Made by a program: the position numbers and the translations under genes
Origin: Stomatohabitans albus
GTDB taxonomy: Bacteria > Actinomycetota > Nitriliruptoria > Euzebyales > Euzebyaceae
Assembly (NCBI RefSeq): GCF_036336025.1
Contig: NZ_JAYKKE010000002.1
Span: 1 to 64,000 of the forward strand
Direction: 5' to 3'
Length of the DNA: 64,000 nucleotides
In this document: positions 55,714 to 64,000 of the stretch, piece by piece
Numbering within the stretch: position 1 is the first letter of the stretch
How the letters are laid out: each line of letters opens with the position of its first letter
Notes under the pieces: model-generated
The model's database searches: none
Told to the model about the DNA's origin: nothing
The model's input: the letters and a program-made list of their open reading frames with translations, nothing else

Positions 55714-57048
55714 ATGCGGGTATTGACAGCAGGAGAAAGTCACGGGCCTGCCCTTGTCGGCATTCTTGAAGGGATGCCGGCTGGTGTCCCCGTTAACCGT
55801 GATGAACTGGCCGTCGCACTCGCTCGCCGTCGATTGGGGTATGGGGCAAGCCCTCGTATGGTCTTTGAACAAGACCAATTTGACATCTTAGGTGGGGTCC
55901 GTCACGGTCAAACGCTAGGCAGCCCCATCGCCGTGGTCATTCACAATACCGAATGGCCGAAATGGGTCGATGCCATGGGTGTTGATACCCCAGAAGACCT
56001 GGAGGCACTCCATCAAACTGGCCGCGGTGCCATGCTGACCCGGCCACGACCCGGCCATGCTGACCTTGTCGGGGTAGTGAAATATGACCGTGATGATGTC
56101 CGTGACATTCTCGAACGGGCCAGTGCCCGAGAAACCGCGATGCGGGTTGCTCTGGCATATTTTGCGCGCAAACTCTTACACGAAGTTGGGATTGAGGTCC
56201 TCAGCCACGTGCGCACCATTGGGGGAGTGTCCATTCCTGATGATGTGCCGATACCCACCCCCGACGACCTATCGGTGATTGATGCAGATAGCGTTCGCTG
56301 TATTCACCCACCGACCGCACAGGCAATGATTGAGCGTATCGAACAGGCCAAAGCGAACCTTGACACGGTGGGTGGCACCGTTGAAGTACTGGCCTATGGC
56401 CTCCCCATCGGACTAGGGAGCCACGTTCATGCCGACCGCAAACTTGATGCCGCAATCGCCGGAGGTCTGATGAGTATCCAAGCGATGAAAGCCATTGGGT
56501 TTGGGCTCGGCCAAGCGGTAGCTACGGTGCCTGGCAGTATGGCCCACGATGCGATGATGCCTGATCCTGATCGGCCTTGGGTGGTGAACCGCGAAGGCCA
56601 ACGCGCCGGTGGGGTCGAAGGGGGAATGAGCACTGGCGGCGTACTGGCTGTCCAAGCCCACATGAAACCATTGGCCAGTTTGATGCGCCCACTCCCCACC
56701 GTTGACTTAGCAACCGGAGAGGCCGCACAGGCCGTCACCCAGCGATCCGATGTGTGCGCCGTTCCCCGTGCCGGTGTGGTGTGTGAAGCTGTCGTCGCTC
56801 AAACCCTCGCCACGTTCCTACTCGAAAAGACCGGTGGGGATAGCCTGGACGAAGTTAAACGTAATTTGGCTGCCTATAGGTCCACCACGTGGCGACCACG
56901 CGGGCAAGCCACCACGGTTGTCCAAGGAGACCCCGTAGCGGGTGGTCACTACCTCACCCCGGAAGGTGGACGTGGTGATCATCAAGACCGTTTTGGTGCA
57001 GCGGCTCCTCCCCAATCCAACACGGCGATACAAACTGATTCACAATAG
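55714..57048 (+). CDS. aroC: Chorismate synthase
   Basis: 444 residues; the usual length is 360-400. It removes phosphate from EPSP to give chorismate, using reduced FMN. GESHGPALVGILEGMPAG, RPRPGHADLVGVVKY, RASARETAMRVA and SMAHDAMM are conserved. The last 50 residues (after YRSTTWRPRG) are a non-conserved Gly/Pro/Gln tail. GGAGGAGG lies eight bases before ATG 55714. aroK follows after four bases. Confidence 0.96.
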   Translation: MRVLTAGESHGPALVGILEGMPAGVPVNRDELAVALARRRLGYGASPRMVFEQDQFDILGGVRHGQTLGSPIAVVIHNTEWPKWVDAMGVDTPEDLEALHQTGRGAMLTRPRPGHADLVGVVKYDRDDVRDILERASARETAMRVALAYFARKLLHEVGIEVLSHVRTIGGVSIPDDVPIPTPDDLSVIDADSVRCIHPPTAQAMIERIEQAKANLDTVGGTVEVLAYGLPIGLGSHVHADRKLDAAIAGGLMSIQAMKAIGFGLGQAVATVPGSMAHDAMMPDPDRPWVVNREGQRAGGVEGGMSTGGVLAVQAHMKPLASLMRPLPTVDLATGEAAQAVTQRSDVCAVPRAGVVCEAVVAQTLATFLLEKTGGDSLDEVKRNLAAYRSTTWRPRGQATTVVQGDPVAGGHYLTPEGGRGDHQDRFGAAAPPQSNTAIQTDSQ

Positions 57049-57052
57049 AACC

Positions 57053-57619
57053 ATGAGTGGCAACGCTGCACCAGCAAACCTTGTGCTGATCGGCCTCATG
57101 GGAGCCGGAAAAAGCACCACTGGCTTACGCCTCGCAAAACGTCTAGGTCGCCCATTCATCGACACTGACGCCCAGGTTGAGGTTGACACTGGTAAAACCA
57201 TCGCAGAGATCTTTGCCCAAGACGGTGAAGACGGGTTTCGGCGAGCCGAAGCTGAAACAGTTAGTCGGATTTGTCAACAACGCGGTCAAGTTATCGCGGT
57301 TGGTGGTGGCACCGTATTAAACAAAGCTAACACCGCAGTCTTACGCAAAAACGGGACCATTTTTTGGCTTGATGTAGAACCTGACATTCTCGTGGGGCGT
57401 ATGGGAAGCCGTGTGAGTCGTGCACACCGGCCTCTATTAGCTGACGCAACAAGTGCGGATGAACTGCACCGGCGCGTCAATGATCTGCGTGATGCCCGTG
57501 ACGAGGCGTATCGAAGTGCGGCTCATCACATTATTCGTGTGGATGGCGGACAAAGCGGAGAAGCCGTTATCACCGAGATTCTACGTATCATTGGCCACCG
57601 TCCTCCTAAACACCCATGA
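57053..57619 (+). CDS. aroK: Shikimate kinase
   Basis: 188 residues. It phosphorylates shikimate with ATP. LIGLMGAGKSTTGLRLA is Walker A, PFIDTDAQVE binds shikimate, FRRAEAETV and AVGGGTVL follow, and RPLL sits in the lid. I start at ATG 57053, four bases after the aroC stop; the frame extends to 56942 inside aroC, which is rejected. aroB overlaps by ATGA. Confidence 0.96.
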   Translation: MSGNAAPANLVLIGLMGAGKSTTGLRLAKRLGRPFIDTDAQVEVDTGKTIAEIFAQDGEDGFRRAEAETVSRICQQRGQVIAVGGGTVLNKANTAVLRKNGTIFWLDVEPDILVGRMGSRVSRAHRPLLADATSADELHRRVNDLRDARDEAYRSAAHHIIRVDGGQSGEAVITEILRIIGHRPPKHP

Positions 57620-58710
57620 CAACGATTCACGTTCCCCTTGCCGGTCACGAGCACACAATCACTGTTGAATCCGGCGCAATACAACGCCTTGGAGCGTATT
57701 TGCCTGACCAGGCAGGTAAGGTCATCACGGTTACGAACGCCTATTTGCACCACCAGTATGGGCAGAAGATCGCTGCAGGATTGGCTGACCGTGAACTCCA
57801 CACAATCATTATTGATGACGGTGAAGCGAATAAAACCATTGAGCAGGTGACCACGATTTGGGAATCGCTGGCAACGATTGCTGCTGGACGTCAAGACCAG
57901 TTGGTTGCGATTGGTGGAGGCGTTATCGGAGATATGGCCGGGTTTGCTGGGGCAACCTACAACCGTGGGATGCCGGTAATACAGGTACCAACGACAGTCC
58001 TCGCCATGGTCGATTCATCCATTGGTGGGAAAACCGGGATAAACCTTACCGCCGGCAAAAACCTTGTGGGAGCCTTCCACCAACCAGCCGCAGTTATTAT
58101 CGACCCGATGGTATTGGCCACCCTCGATGGGCGACAACGCCGAGCGGGGTTGGGTGAAATGGCTAAATATGCGTATATCGCTGATGTACGTATCGCTGAT
58201 TTACTCACCACCTACGCGCAATCCCTTGCTGGCGAGGTGCGGGTGCCGGTTGATGTCTACACCGAACTGATTGCCCGTAGTGCGCAAATCAAGGTGGATC
58301 ACATTGTGCAAGACCCCTTTGAACACGGGATCCGTGCACACTTGAACTATGGGCACACCATAGGCCACGCCATCGAACAACGCTGTGGATACGGTACCTG
58401 GTTACACGGTGAAGCGGTTGGTCTTGGCATGATTGTGGCAGCACAAATGGGTGCCCTTTTGGGGATGGCAGACACCGAATTGGTTGCTCACACCCAAGGC
58501 CTCCTGAGTCGTCTTGGGCTGCCAACACGGCTCGGCCAGTATTTCGCCCAAGTCGCCGAACCATACGAACTCTTTTCTGTACTGAGTCGGGATAAGAAGA
58601 ACCGGCCAGGGGAAACACGCTTTGTGCTCCCCATCGGACTCGGGCAGGTCGAAGTCGTGACGAACCCAGACCGCCAGGTCATCCTTGATGCGCTCAACAT
58701 CTTGGCGTAG
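57616..58710 (+). CDS. aroB: 3-dehydroquinate synthase
   Basis: 364 residues. It cyclises DAHP to 3-dehydroquinate using NAD and zinc. DDGEANKTIEQV, IGGGVIGDMAGFAGATYNRG, QVPTTVLAMVDSSIGGKTGIN, EMAKYAYIADV and NYGHTIGHAIE are the family signature blocks, with zinc ligands at the Glu and His. It ends the aroC-K-B unit and converges on the thi operon; a small CAAGG/CCTTG hairpin lies at 58741-58753. Confidence 0.97.
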   Translation: MTTIHVPLAGHEHTITVESGAIQRLGAYLPDQAGKVITVTNAYLHHQYGQKIAAGLADRELHTIIIDDGEANKTIEQVTTIWESLATIAAGRQDQLVAIGGGVIGDMAGFAGATYNRGMPVIQVPTTVLAMVDSSIGGKTGINLTAGKNLVGAFHQPAAVIIDPMVLATLDGRQRRAGLGEMAKYAYIADVRIADLLTTYAQSLAGEVRVPVDVYTELIARSAQIKVDHIVQDPFEHGIRAHLNYGHTIGHAIEQRCGYGTWLHGEAVGLGMIVAAQMGALLGMADTELVAHTQGLLSRLGLPTRLGQYFAQVAEPYELFSVLSRDKKNRPGETRFVLPIGLGQVEVVTNPDRQVILDALNILA

Positions 58711-58753
58711 CTGACGGTACAGGGTCACATAAGGTAACGGCAAGGCTTCCTTG

Positions 58754-60235
58754 TCATCGATCAAAGAAGCGATATTCCCATATGCAGCTTTCGTAAAAGG
58801 CTTCCCACATGCGTTTGCGGTCAGTGTCACTCGCCGCGTCCAAGGCATCAACGACAAGAGTTTTGGCTTGGAGTGTTGCCTCTGCGAAAGCCGGATCGCC
58901 ATACATCGTTAACCAATTGTGAAAGGTGTGGTCAGGGTGGTTATGAGCCGTGAGCCGGTCGCCAATATCTTGATAAAGCCAATAGCAGGGAAGAATTGCG
59001 GCAATGAGTTCCCCATAATGCCCCAGTTGAGCTCGACTCAGGAGGTGGTTGGTATAGCCGGTGGTGACAGCATCCATCGGGGTGTTCTCTGACCCTTCGG
59101 GGATCCATGCGTCGTGGAGGGTCATTTCAACTTCGATACATTCATTTGCGCCCTTCGCCCAGAAGGCTTGGGCGGACCGATCTGGCGCTATCGCCGCTGC
59201 AGAAGCAAGGACTCGGGCATAGGTGCTGAGGTAAAGCGCATCTTGGATTTGGTAGGTGATAAAGCGTTCCTGTGCAAGTGTCCCGTCACCTAAGGCCCGC
59301 ACAAAGTCCAGGGCATCAATATCTTTGCGGAGTTGGCCAATCCGGTCCCACCATAGGCTAAGTAGCTGGTCACCGTTCAATCGTGGCTCGGTACCTGCCT
59401 GTGCCCACTGGTACGCAAAATGATGGATAGGGCCGTGACCATTGCCCACCGATAATTCATCGGCAGCCAATAACGAAACCGTCATCCAATGTTTTGCACG
59501 CGCAAGCACGGCTTTCCAATCAAGATTACGACCGTCTATCACATCTTTCGCCGCGAGTGCTGCCATCGCTGATGATAACGAACAACCTGTCCCGTGGGTA
59601 TTGTTCGTATCCACACGGGGACCGTGGAATTGCGTGATGGTTCCATCGGGCATCACCAAGGCATCGACAACTTGCCCACCCGGCACATGACCACCCTTGG
59701 CGACAACTAACGTGCCAGTGCTATTGGCAACGGTCACCGCTTGAGCAAGGGCTTCATCAATGGTTGTTGCTGGGGATACCTGTTCACCTAATCGGCTTGC
59801 CAGGACGGCTAACTCAGGAATATTCGGTGTAATGACCGTTGCCTGAGATACCACATTGGTAAGCGCATCTTCAGCTTCAGGTTGTAAGAGGGCGTCACCA
59901 CTTGTGGCAACCATGACTGGGTCAAGGACCACAATGGGTGGGTTGGTTCGGTCTAACCACGCTGCAACAACCTCAATGATGTCAGTGTCAAAGAGCATGC
60001 CGGTTTTCACGGCGTCTATACGAACATCGTCGGCGAGCACATTGAGTTGCTGGGCCAAAAAGGTTTGAGAGGGGCGATGGATACCTGCCACACCTTGTGT
60101 GTTTTGTGCCGTGAGCGCGGTGATCGCACCCATGCCATAGACACCCAAGGCGCTAAAGGACTTTAAATCAGCAAAGAGTCCGGCACCCCCAGATGGGTCG
60201 GTTCCGGCAATGCTGAGCACATTGGCAATACTCAT
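58754..60235 (-). CDS. thiD: Fused HMP(-P) kinase ThiD and thiaminase-like TenA
   Basis: 493 residues and two domains. Residues about 1-262 are ThiD: SIAGTDPSGGAGLFADLKSF, ITALTAQNTQGV, LDPVMVATSGD, AKGGH and NNTHGTGCSLSSAMAAL. Residues about 275-493 are TenA: LWWDRIGQLRKDIDALDFVRALGDGTL, YQIQDALYLSTYAR, LPCYWLYQDIG with the catalytic cysteine, and the C-terminal FYESCIWEYRFFD. The product would phosphorylate HMP and salvage thiamine breakdown products. It is the last gene of the thi operon, 49 bases after thiE. ThiD-TenA fusions are known in yeasts and some bacteria. Confidence 0.94.
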   Translation of the reverse strand: MSIANVLSIAGTDPSGGAGLFADLKSFSALGVYGMGAITALTAQNTQGVAGIHRPSQTFLAQQLNVLADDVRIDAVKTGMLFDTDIIEVVAAWLDRTNPPIVVLDPVMVATSGDALLQPEAEDALTNVVSQATVITPNIPELAVLASRLGEQVSPATTIDEALAQAVTVANSTGTLVVAKGGHVPGGQVVDALVMPDGTITQFHGPRVDTNNTHGTGCSLSSAMAALAAKDVIDGRNLDWKAVLARAKHWMTVSLLAADELSVGNGHGPIHHFAYQWAQAGTEPRLNGDQLLSLWWDRIGQLRKDIDALDFVRALGDGTLAQERFITYQIQDALYLSTYARVLASAAAIAPDRSAQAFWAKGANECIEVEMTLHDAWIPEGSENTPMDAVTTGYTNHLLSRAQLGHYGELIAAILPCYWLYQDIGDRLTAHNHPDHTFHNWLTMYGDPAFAEATLQAKTLVVDALDAASDTDRKRMWEAFYESCIWEYRFFDR

Positions 60236-60284
60236 GTTCTTACTCCGGTTCTACATCAAAGGGTTGCGGTTTGGAGGTGCAGCA

Positions 60285-60947
60285 TCATGGGGTTCTCCAC
60301 GAACGAACCAGCGCATCGGTTGCATCCGTAACATCAGGGGCGAGACAGATGGCCGATACGACCGCAACACCGCTCACCCCGGCGCCACGTAAGGCTGCAA
60401 CGTCAGTTGCTTTGACCCCACCGATAGCTACCGTCGGGGTGGTTGCGGCCTCGGTGAGTGCACGAATCCCCTCAACGCCGATGCTATAGGAGGCTTCGGC
60501 CTTTGTTGGGGTTGCACGGAAGGGACCGATCCCTTGAAGGTCGATACCGGCTGGTGACTGGTTTGCCGCGTGAACCTCGGCCAGGGTAGAGGTACTCAAC
60601 CCAAGAAGGGCATCAGGACCGATTAACGCCCGAACGGCTTCAGCCGGTAAATCAGACTGACCGATATGCACCCCATCGACATGTGCGGATGACCCGGCTA
60701 ATGCCGCCCGTGCAGCGAGAAAGACGTCGATACGGTCATTGACGATAAGGATTGCATCTGTCTCAGCGATCGCCTCAGCAGTTTCTAACACCTGGGTGAG
60801 GAATGCCCCGCCGTCGAGTGCCTTAGCACGAACTTGGACCACGCGAGCACCTGCCCGTGCAGCTAAGCCGGCGACTTCGGGTACGCTCCGGCCCATTTGG
60901 GCGCACTGGTCGGGGTCGGTTACAAGATAAATCGACCAGTCAATCAT
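60285..60947 (-). CDS. thiE: Thiamine phosphate synthase
   Basis: 220 residues in a TIM barrel. It joins HMP-PP and HET-P. YLVTDPDQC, VVQVRAKALDGG, LIVNDRIDVFLAA, DGVHIGQSDLP, LQGIGPFRATPTKA and AIGGVKA are the expected motifs for both substrates. It overlaps the thiM stop by ATGA and shares its riboswitch. Confidence 0.95.
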   Translation of the reverse strand: MIDWSIYLVTDPDQCAQMGRSVPEVAGLAARAGARVVQVRAKALDGGAFLTQVLETAEAIAETDAILIVNDRIDVFLAARAALAGSSAHVDGVHIGQSDLPAEAVRALIGPDALLGLSTSTLAEVHAANQSPAGIDLQGIGPFRATPTKAEASYSIGVEGIRALTEAATTPTVAIGGVKATDVAALRGAGVSGVAVVSAICLAPDVTDATDALVRSWRTP

Positions 60948-61747
60948 GTCGTTAGATTCACCCCTTCAGCAAGTGATTCAGGAGTGAGAGCGGCGACTTC
61001 ATCTAACAGCGCTACGGCAAATGAACCTGGCCCTGTCGTACGCGCCGCAGCTCGATCAGCAGCTACACCCCACAATGCCGTGCCGGTCACTGCGGCGATA
61101 AAGGGATCATCAGTAACACCGGCACAGGCCGCAAGCACGGCACCAAGTGCACACCCTCCACCCGTGACTTTAGTGAGCAGCGCTGAGCCATTGTCGATAC
61201 GGGCTAACCGACCATCGGGGGCGATAATGACGTCTATGGGTCCACTGATCGCCAACACACAATCTTGTTCGTGTGCAAAGGTGGTTGCGGCTTCAGCCAC
61301 GGCATCGACGGTGGTCGTGGCATCAACACCACGTCCACCCGATCCGATACCGGCACAAAAGGCAATCTCTGAAGCGTTGCCGCGAATAATCGTTGGCGAA
61401 AAGCTCAAGAGTGGTTCGATCAGTTTGGTACGGACTGGCAATGCTCCGACAGCTACCGGGTCAAGTACCCAGGGTGTTTGTGCCTGGTCTGCATGGCGTA
61501 CCGCCTCCAACATGCCTGCACGCTGTTCCTTATATGGCGTTCCGAGGTTGATGAGGAGGCCACTGGCTAATTCAGCAAAACGTCCGGCTTCATCGGGCAA
61601 ATCAGCCATGGCGGCGCTTGCGCCGAGGGCAAGCAAGCTATTAGCAGTGAAATTTGTGACAACCACATTAGTGATGCATTGAACGAGCGGTTCTTGGTCG
61701 TGAACCGCTTGTAACACAGCCCCAAGGTCGTTGCTGGTTAGACTCAT
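60944..61747 (-). CDS. thiM: Hydroxyethylthiazole kinase
   Basis: 267 residues of the ribokinase-like fold. It phosphorylates salvaged thiazole alcohol. PLVQCITNVVVTNFTAN, NLGTPYKEQR, PWVLDPVAVGALP, IIRGNASEI and TGGGCALGAVLAA are the ThiM signatures. I start at ATG 61747 (MSLTSNDLG); a longer frame to 61858 runs across the TPP riboswitch and is rejected. The ribosome site GGAAGGGA is inside the riboswitch end. Confidence 0.95.
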   Translation of the reverse strand: MSLTSNDLGAVLQAVHDQEPLVQCITNVVVTNFTANSLLALGASAAMADLPDEAGRFAELASGLLINLGTPYKEQRAGMLEAVRHADQAQTPWVLDPVAVGALPVRTKLIEPLLSFSPTIIRGNASEIAFCAGIGSGGRGVDATTTVDAVAEAATTFAHEQDCVLAISGPIDVIIAPDGRLARIDNGSALLTKVTGGGCALGAVLAACAGVTDDPFIAAVTGTALWGVAADRAAARTTGPGSFAVALLDEVAALTPESLAEGVNLTT

Positions 61748-61749
61748 GA

Positions 61750-61822
61750 CAATCCCTTCCGCGCTGTTCGCGCCAGCAGGTTCGACGGGTATTCTCTCAG
61801 CCGGTCTATCCGGCACCCCGTG
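61750..61822 (-). ncRNA. TPP riboswitch (THI element)
   Basis: Reverse-strand sequence carries the conserved order of the THI box: CACGGGGTGCC, a short stem GGATAGACC, GGCTGAGAGAATACCCGT, GAACCTG, a second stem with GCGCGAACAGCGC, and GGAAGGGA. CTGAGA and the ACCTG...GAAGGGA parts are the pyrimidine and pyrophosphate sensors. It ends three bases before thiM and includes the thiM ribosome site, so TPP binding probably blocks translation directly. It controls thiM-thiE-thiD/tenA. Confidence 0.95.
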
Positions 61823-61856
61823 CCAATCGCGCCAACGCGCGTTCAGTACGTGGTTC

Positions 61857-61862
61857 ACTATA
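61857..61862 (-). promoter_or_regulatory. Candidate -10 box of the thi operon
   Basis: TATAGT on the reverse strand lies about 35 bases before the TPP riboswitch, well placed to start its transcript. No good -35 hexamer is found at the usual distance. Confidence 0.35.
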
Positions 61863-61935
61863 GCCCAGCACCAAGGCGATACGAGCAGCTACCGCATAAA
61901 CTTTCATATCACTGAACAACCCGTCTAGGAGAACC

Positions 61936-62493
61936 ATGGTTAGTACCAATAACTTGAAAAACGGCATGACGCTTAAAATCGACGACAAGCTCTGGAAAGT
62001 CGAGTACTTCCAGCATGTCAAGCCGGGTAAAGGCCCTGCCTTTGTACGCACAAAATTAAAGGGCATCCCAGACGGGAAAAACGTTGATCGGACCTTCCGG
62101 GCCGGTGAAGACGTTGAACAAGCCATTGTGACGCGATCAACGTTGCAGTATCTGTATCAAGAGGGTGACGCCTATGTCTTTATGGATACCACAACCTATG
62201 ACCAGATCAACGTGGCAGCCAGCGTGATTGCCGATGCAATGAAATGGCTCAAAGAGAGCGATACGGTTGAGCTTGTTTTCCACGACGGTGAAGTGATCGA
62301 CTACGACTTGGCACCCAACGTCATTCTTGAAATTACCCAAACTGAGCCAGGACTCGCCGGTGACCGAGCCAGTGGCGCCACGAAGCCTGCTGTTTTAGAA
62401 ACGGGGGCAGAAATCCAAGTACCCCTGTTTTTGAATATTGGTGAATCGGTGAAAGTCGATACCCGCACCGGAGATTACGTCAGTCGCGCATGA
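61936..62493 (+). CDS. efp: Translation elongation factor P
   Basis: 185 residues with three beta domains. It relieves ribosome stalling at polyproline. The tip loop HVKPGKGPAFVRTKLK has Lys32 at the modified position, with Pro after Gly33 where many family members have Gln or Gly. No modification genes (epmA, ymfI-like or earP) are in the window. AGGAGA sits five bases before ATG 61936. It is divergent from the thi operon, and nusB follows. Confidence 0.97.
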   Translation: MVSTNNLKNGMTLKIDDKLWKVEYFQHVKPGKGPAFVRTKLKGIPDGKNVDRTFRAGEDVEQAIVTRSTLQYLYQEGDAYVFMDTTTYDQINVAASVIADAMKWLKESDTVELVFHDGEVIDYDLAPNVILEITQTEPGLAGDRASGATKPAVLETGAEIQVPLFLNIGESVKVDTRTGDYVSRA

Positions 62494-62500
62494 GGTAGCT

Positions 62501-62980
62501 GTGAGTATCACACGCCACGAAGCACGCCACCAGGCCTTGAACGTCATGTTTGCCGCGGACGTTCGAGGCGTGAGTGCGTCGACCCTGCTCGAAAAAACTG
62601 GTGGCACCAGCCCGGTTAGCGGACCGGTATCGACTGATGCCAAAATTATGATCGCCTTGTACGAGGACAATCGAAAGGCGATTGACCGGATGATTGCGTC
62701 CCACGCTGATGGGTGGATGCTTAAACGGTTAGCCGGAGTTGACCGTAATGCGATGCGACTCGCCATTGCGGAAATGGCCTTTGGAGATGTGCCATTCGAA
62801 GTTGCCATTAATGAAGCGGTCAACCTGGTTGGTGAACTGGGTGGGCCGGAAAGCCCGCGGTTCGTTAATGGGGTATTGGGCGCTATTCAACGAGAACTCC
62901 AAGCCCGAGATGAGGAATCTGCTACAGCGTCAGTAGAAGAGGCCGATAGTACTGACCTAGAACCATCTGGAGAAGATTAG
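62501..62980 (+). CDS. nusB: Transcription antitermination protein NusB
   Basis: 159 residues of the all-helical NusB fold. ITRHEARHQALNVMFAAD is the Arg-rich RNA-binding start, and RMAIAEMAFG-like RLAIAEMAFGDVPFEVAINEAVNLVGELGGPESPRFVNGVL is recognisable in parts as the C-terminal signature. It joins NusE in rRNA antitermination. GAGG precedes the GTG start at 62501. The C-terminus is an acidic tail. It follows efp by seven bases, the usual actinobacterial order. Confidence 0.95.
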   Translation: MSITRHEARHQALNVMFAADVRGVSASTLLEKTGGTSPVSGPVSTDAKIMIALYEDNRKAIDRMIASHADGWMLKRLAGVDRNAMRLAIAEMAFGDVPFEVAINEAVNLVGELGGPESPRFVNGVLGAIQRELQARDEESATASVEEADSTDLEPSGED

Positions 62981-63003
62981 CCCAGTACTGAGGAGCGGCC
63001 CCT

Positions 63004-64000
63004 GTGTCTGCGGACACTATGACTATTGGGGATGATCAGGAGAACTATTCGTCATATACCAGTGTCGTACTGAACGTGGCGATGGTCCTCGTGATCAGTC
63101 TTGTGCTGAGTTTGGTCACGGTTGTTCTGACAGACACGATCACACAAATCGCCATGATAATGGCCGGTGCCTTGATCATTGGGGTATTTGCCTTTCGTCT
63201 GTCACATAGCCTGTTTTTAGCTGTCGCCATTGCACTCGTTGTTGCGAAGCCAACAATGATGACAGCCATTCTTCCTCAGAACCCTGAGACGGTCGCCATT
63301 TATTCGCTGGTCACCGCAGGGGTTGTGATTCCAGAAATCTTGCGGATCAGTGCCTCAGTGATTCGTACGCGTGCGATGGCTATTGATGTGCTGTCCATCG
63401 CCATCACCTTGCTGTGGCTGGTGTTTTCTAGCCTTGTCACCCCACTGGTCAGCCGTGGCATCATTCCCGGTATCAGTTGGGTCATCGGTGTTGTTGACGC
63501 AGCCTTTTTACTCCAAGCGATGGCAGTTGTTGCCTATCGTCCCCGCGGCGGGCTATGGCGATCCCTGTGGGCCGGCGCAATGGTGAGTTCGGTACTTATT
63601 GATATTGCCACGGCACATGTATTCGATACGAATGATGCGCTACTCCCAGTGCTCTCACTCACGTCAGTAACCGTTGCCGCCCTGGCCTATCTCGCCGTGT
63701 ACTGGTACCGGTTCGAACCACAAACCCCTGCTTTGGATGAAGGCACAGTGGTATGGCGCCAATGGTTTATCACCCTCACCTGTATAAGCATGATTGTGGT
63801 GAGCCATGTGATTTCTCGCCAGGGTGCTACTTCTATTCCCGTTGGGATCGTCACCGTGCTAACGGCCATTATGGCAGTACGGTCGGTTGTCCATACTCGT
63901 GACAGCCTGGCTATTAAAGTTAAACGCATTTCGACAGAAGGCAGCCTGGTTCAAGCCCGGCGTATTGATCGGCTAACCGGCCTGACAACTCGCGGGGCCT
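63004..64000 (+). CDS. Multi-pass membrane protein leading into a GGDEF domain (partial)
   Basis: An open frame from GTG 63004 runs off the right edge after 332 codons. AGGAG (62991-62995) lies eight bases upstream. The first 300 residues contain eight or more membrane helices (LNVAMVLVISLVLSLV, IMAGALIIGVFAF, IDVLSIAITLLWLVF and others). The last visible residues, RRIDRLTGLTTRGA, match the D-x-LTGL-x-NR-x-A start of GGDEF domains. The protein is therefore probably a membrane-bound diguanylate cyclase or a degenerate GGDEF/EAL sensor. The active site lies outside the window, so activity cannot be judged. Confidence 0.75.
   Translation, partial: MSADTMTIGDDQENYSSYTSVVLNVAMVLVISLVLSLVTVVLTDTITQIAMIMAGALIIGVFAFRLSHSLFLAVAIALVVAKPTMMTAILPQNPETVAIYSLVTAGVVIPEILRISASVIRTRAMAIDVLSIAITLLWLVFSSLVTPLVSRGIIPGISWVIGVVDAAFLLQAMAVVAYRPRGGLWRSLWAGAMVSSVLIDIATAHVFDTNDALLPVLSLTSVTVAALAYLAVYWYRFEPQTPALDEGTVVWRQWFITLTCISMIVVSHVISRQGATSIPVGIVTVLTAIMAVRSVVHTRDSLAIKVKRISTEGSLVQARRIDRLTGLTTRGA

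Noticed and set aside
60897-61682. Long forward frame opposite thiM
   Set aside because: It is antisense to a conserved gene, with low-complexity Ser/Ala/Thr content typical of shadow frames.
61748-61858. N-terminal extension of thiM
   Set aside because: It would translate the TPP riboswitch; the added residues are not ThiM-like.

Overview
The window looks like part of a moderate-GC, Gram-positive-type (monoderm) actinobacterial chromosome. The evidence is several lipobox lipoproteins, no secretin or other outer-membrane gene, and two conserved blocks with actinobacterial gene order: comEA-comEC-(trp)-holA-rpsT-lepA-hemW-hrcA-dnaJ-rsmE, and alaS-ruvX-mltG-aroE-(pil)-aroC-aroK-aroB-(thi)-efp-nusB. 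The trp operon lacks trpF, as expected where HisA/PriA does that step. A deep-branching lineage such as Nitriliruptoria would fit, but this is inference from gene content only.

Layout. 1-5800 is an accessory redox and iron region: the end of a possible cell-wall-binding protein, a flavodoxin-like lipoprotein with a bis-heme ferric-reductase-like membrane oxidoreductase, an alpha/beta-hydrolase lipoprotein, a YgjP-like metallopeptidase, a small lipoprotein and a ferritin. 5874-11426 is one giant gene (DUF4011, SF1 helicase, Vsr-like nuclease, DUF3320), a candidate anti-phage gene. 11427-11931 is mostly non-coding, with two strong hairpins and a well-supported 29-residue hydrophobic peptide gene. 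11932-14137 carries a sugar-lactone-oxidase-like flavoprotein and a pair of fluoride channels. 14322-17269 encodes the DNA-uptake proteins ComEA and ComEC. 17292-23859 is a reverse-strand trpL-E-G-D-CB-A operon with a classical attenuator (three consecutive Trp codons) and a trpC-trpB fusion. 23968-32505 is housekeeping (holA, rpsT, lepA, hemW, hrcA, dnaJ, rsmE, HIT) interrupted by a small AT-rich hypothetical gene.

32612-62980 is the alaS-to-nusB block. Inside it, between aroE and aroC, lies a type IV pilus locus of about 17.5 kb: pilT, pilC, two tandem copies of a three-gene cassette of very large PilV/PilW/PilX-like minor pilins, the major pilin, a further pilin behind a strong terminator, then pilM, pilN, pilO and a PilP-like gene. 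The extension ATPase (pilB) and prepilin peptidase are not in the window. Between aroB and efp lies a reverse-strand thiM-thiE-thiD/tenA operon under a TPP riboswitch. The window ends inside a membrane protein that appears to lead into a GGDEF domain.

Taken together, retractile pili plus ComEA/ComEC suggest natural transformation and surface attachment. The duplicated cassettes may build two alternative pilus tips. Many start codons here were reassigned from Shine-Dalgarno position or from regulatory RNA lying upstream.
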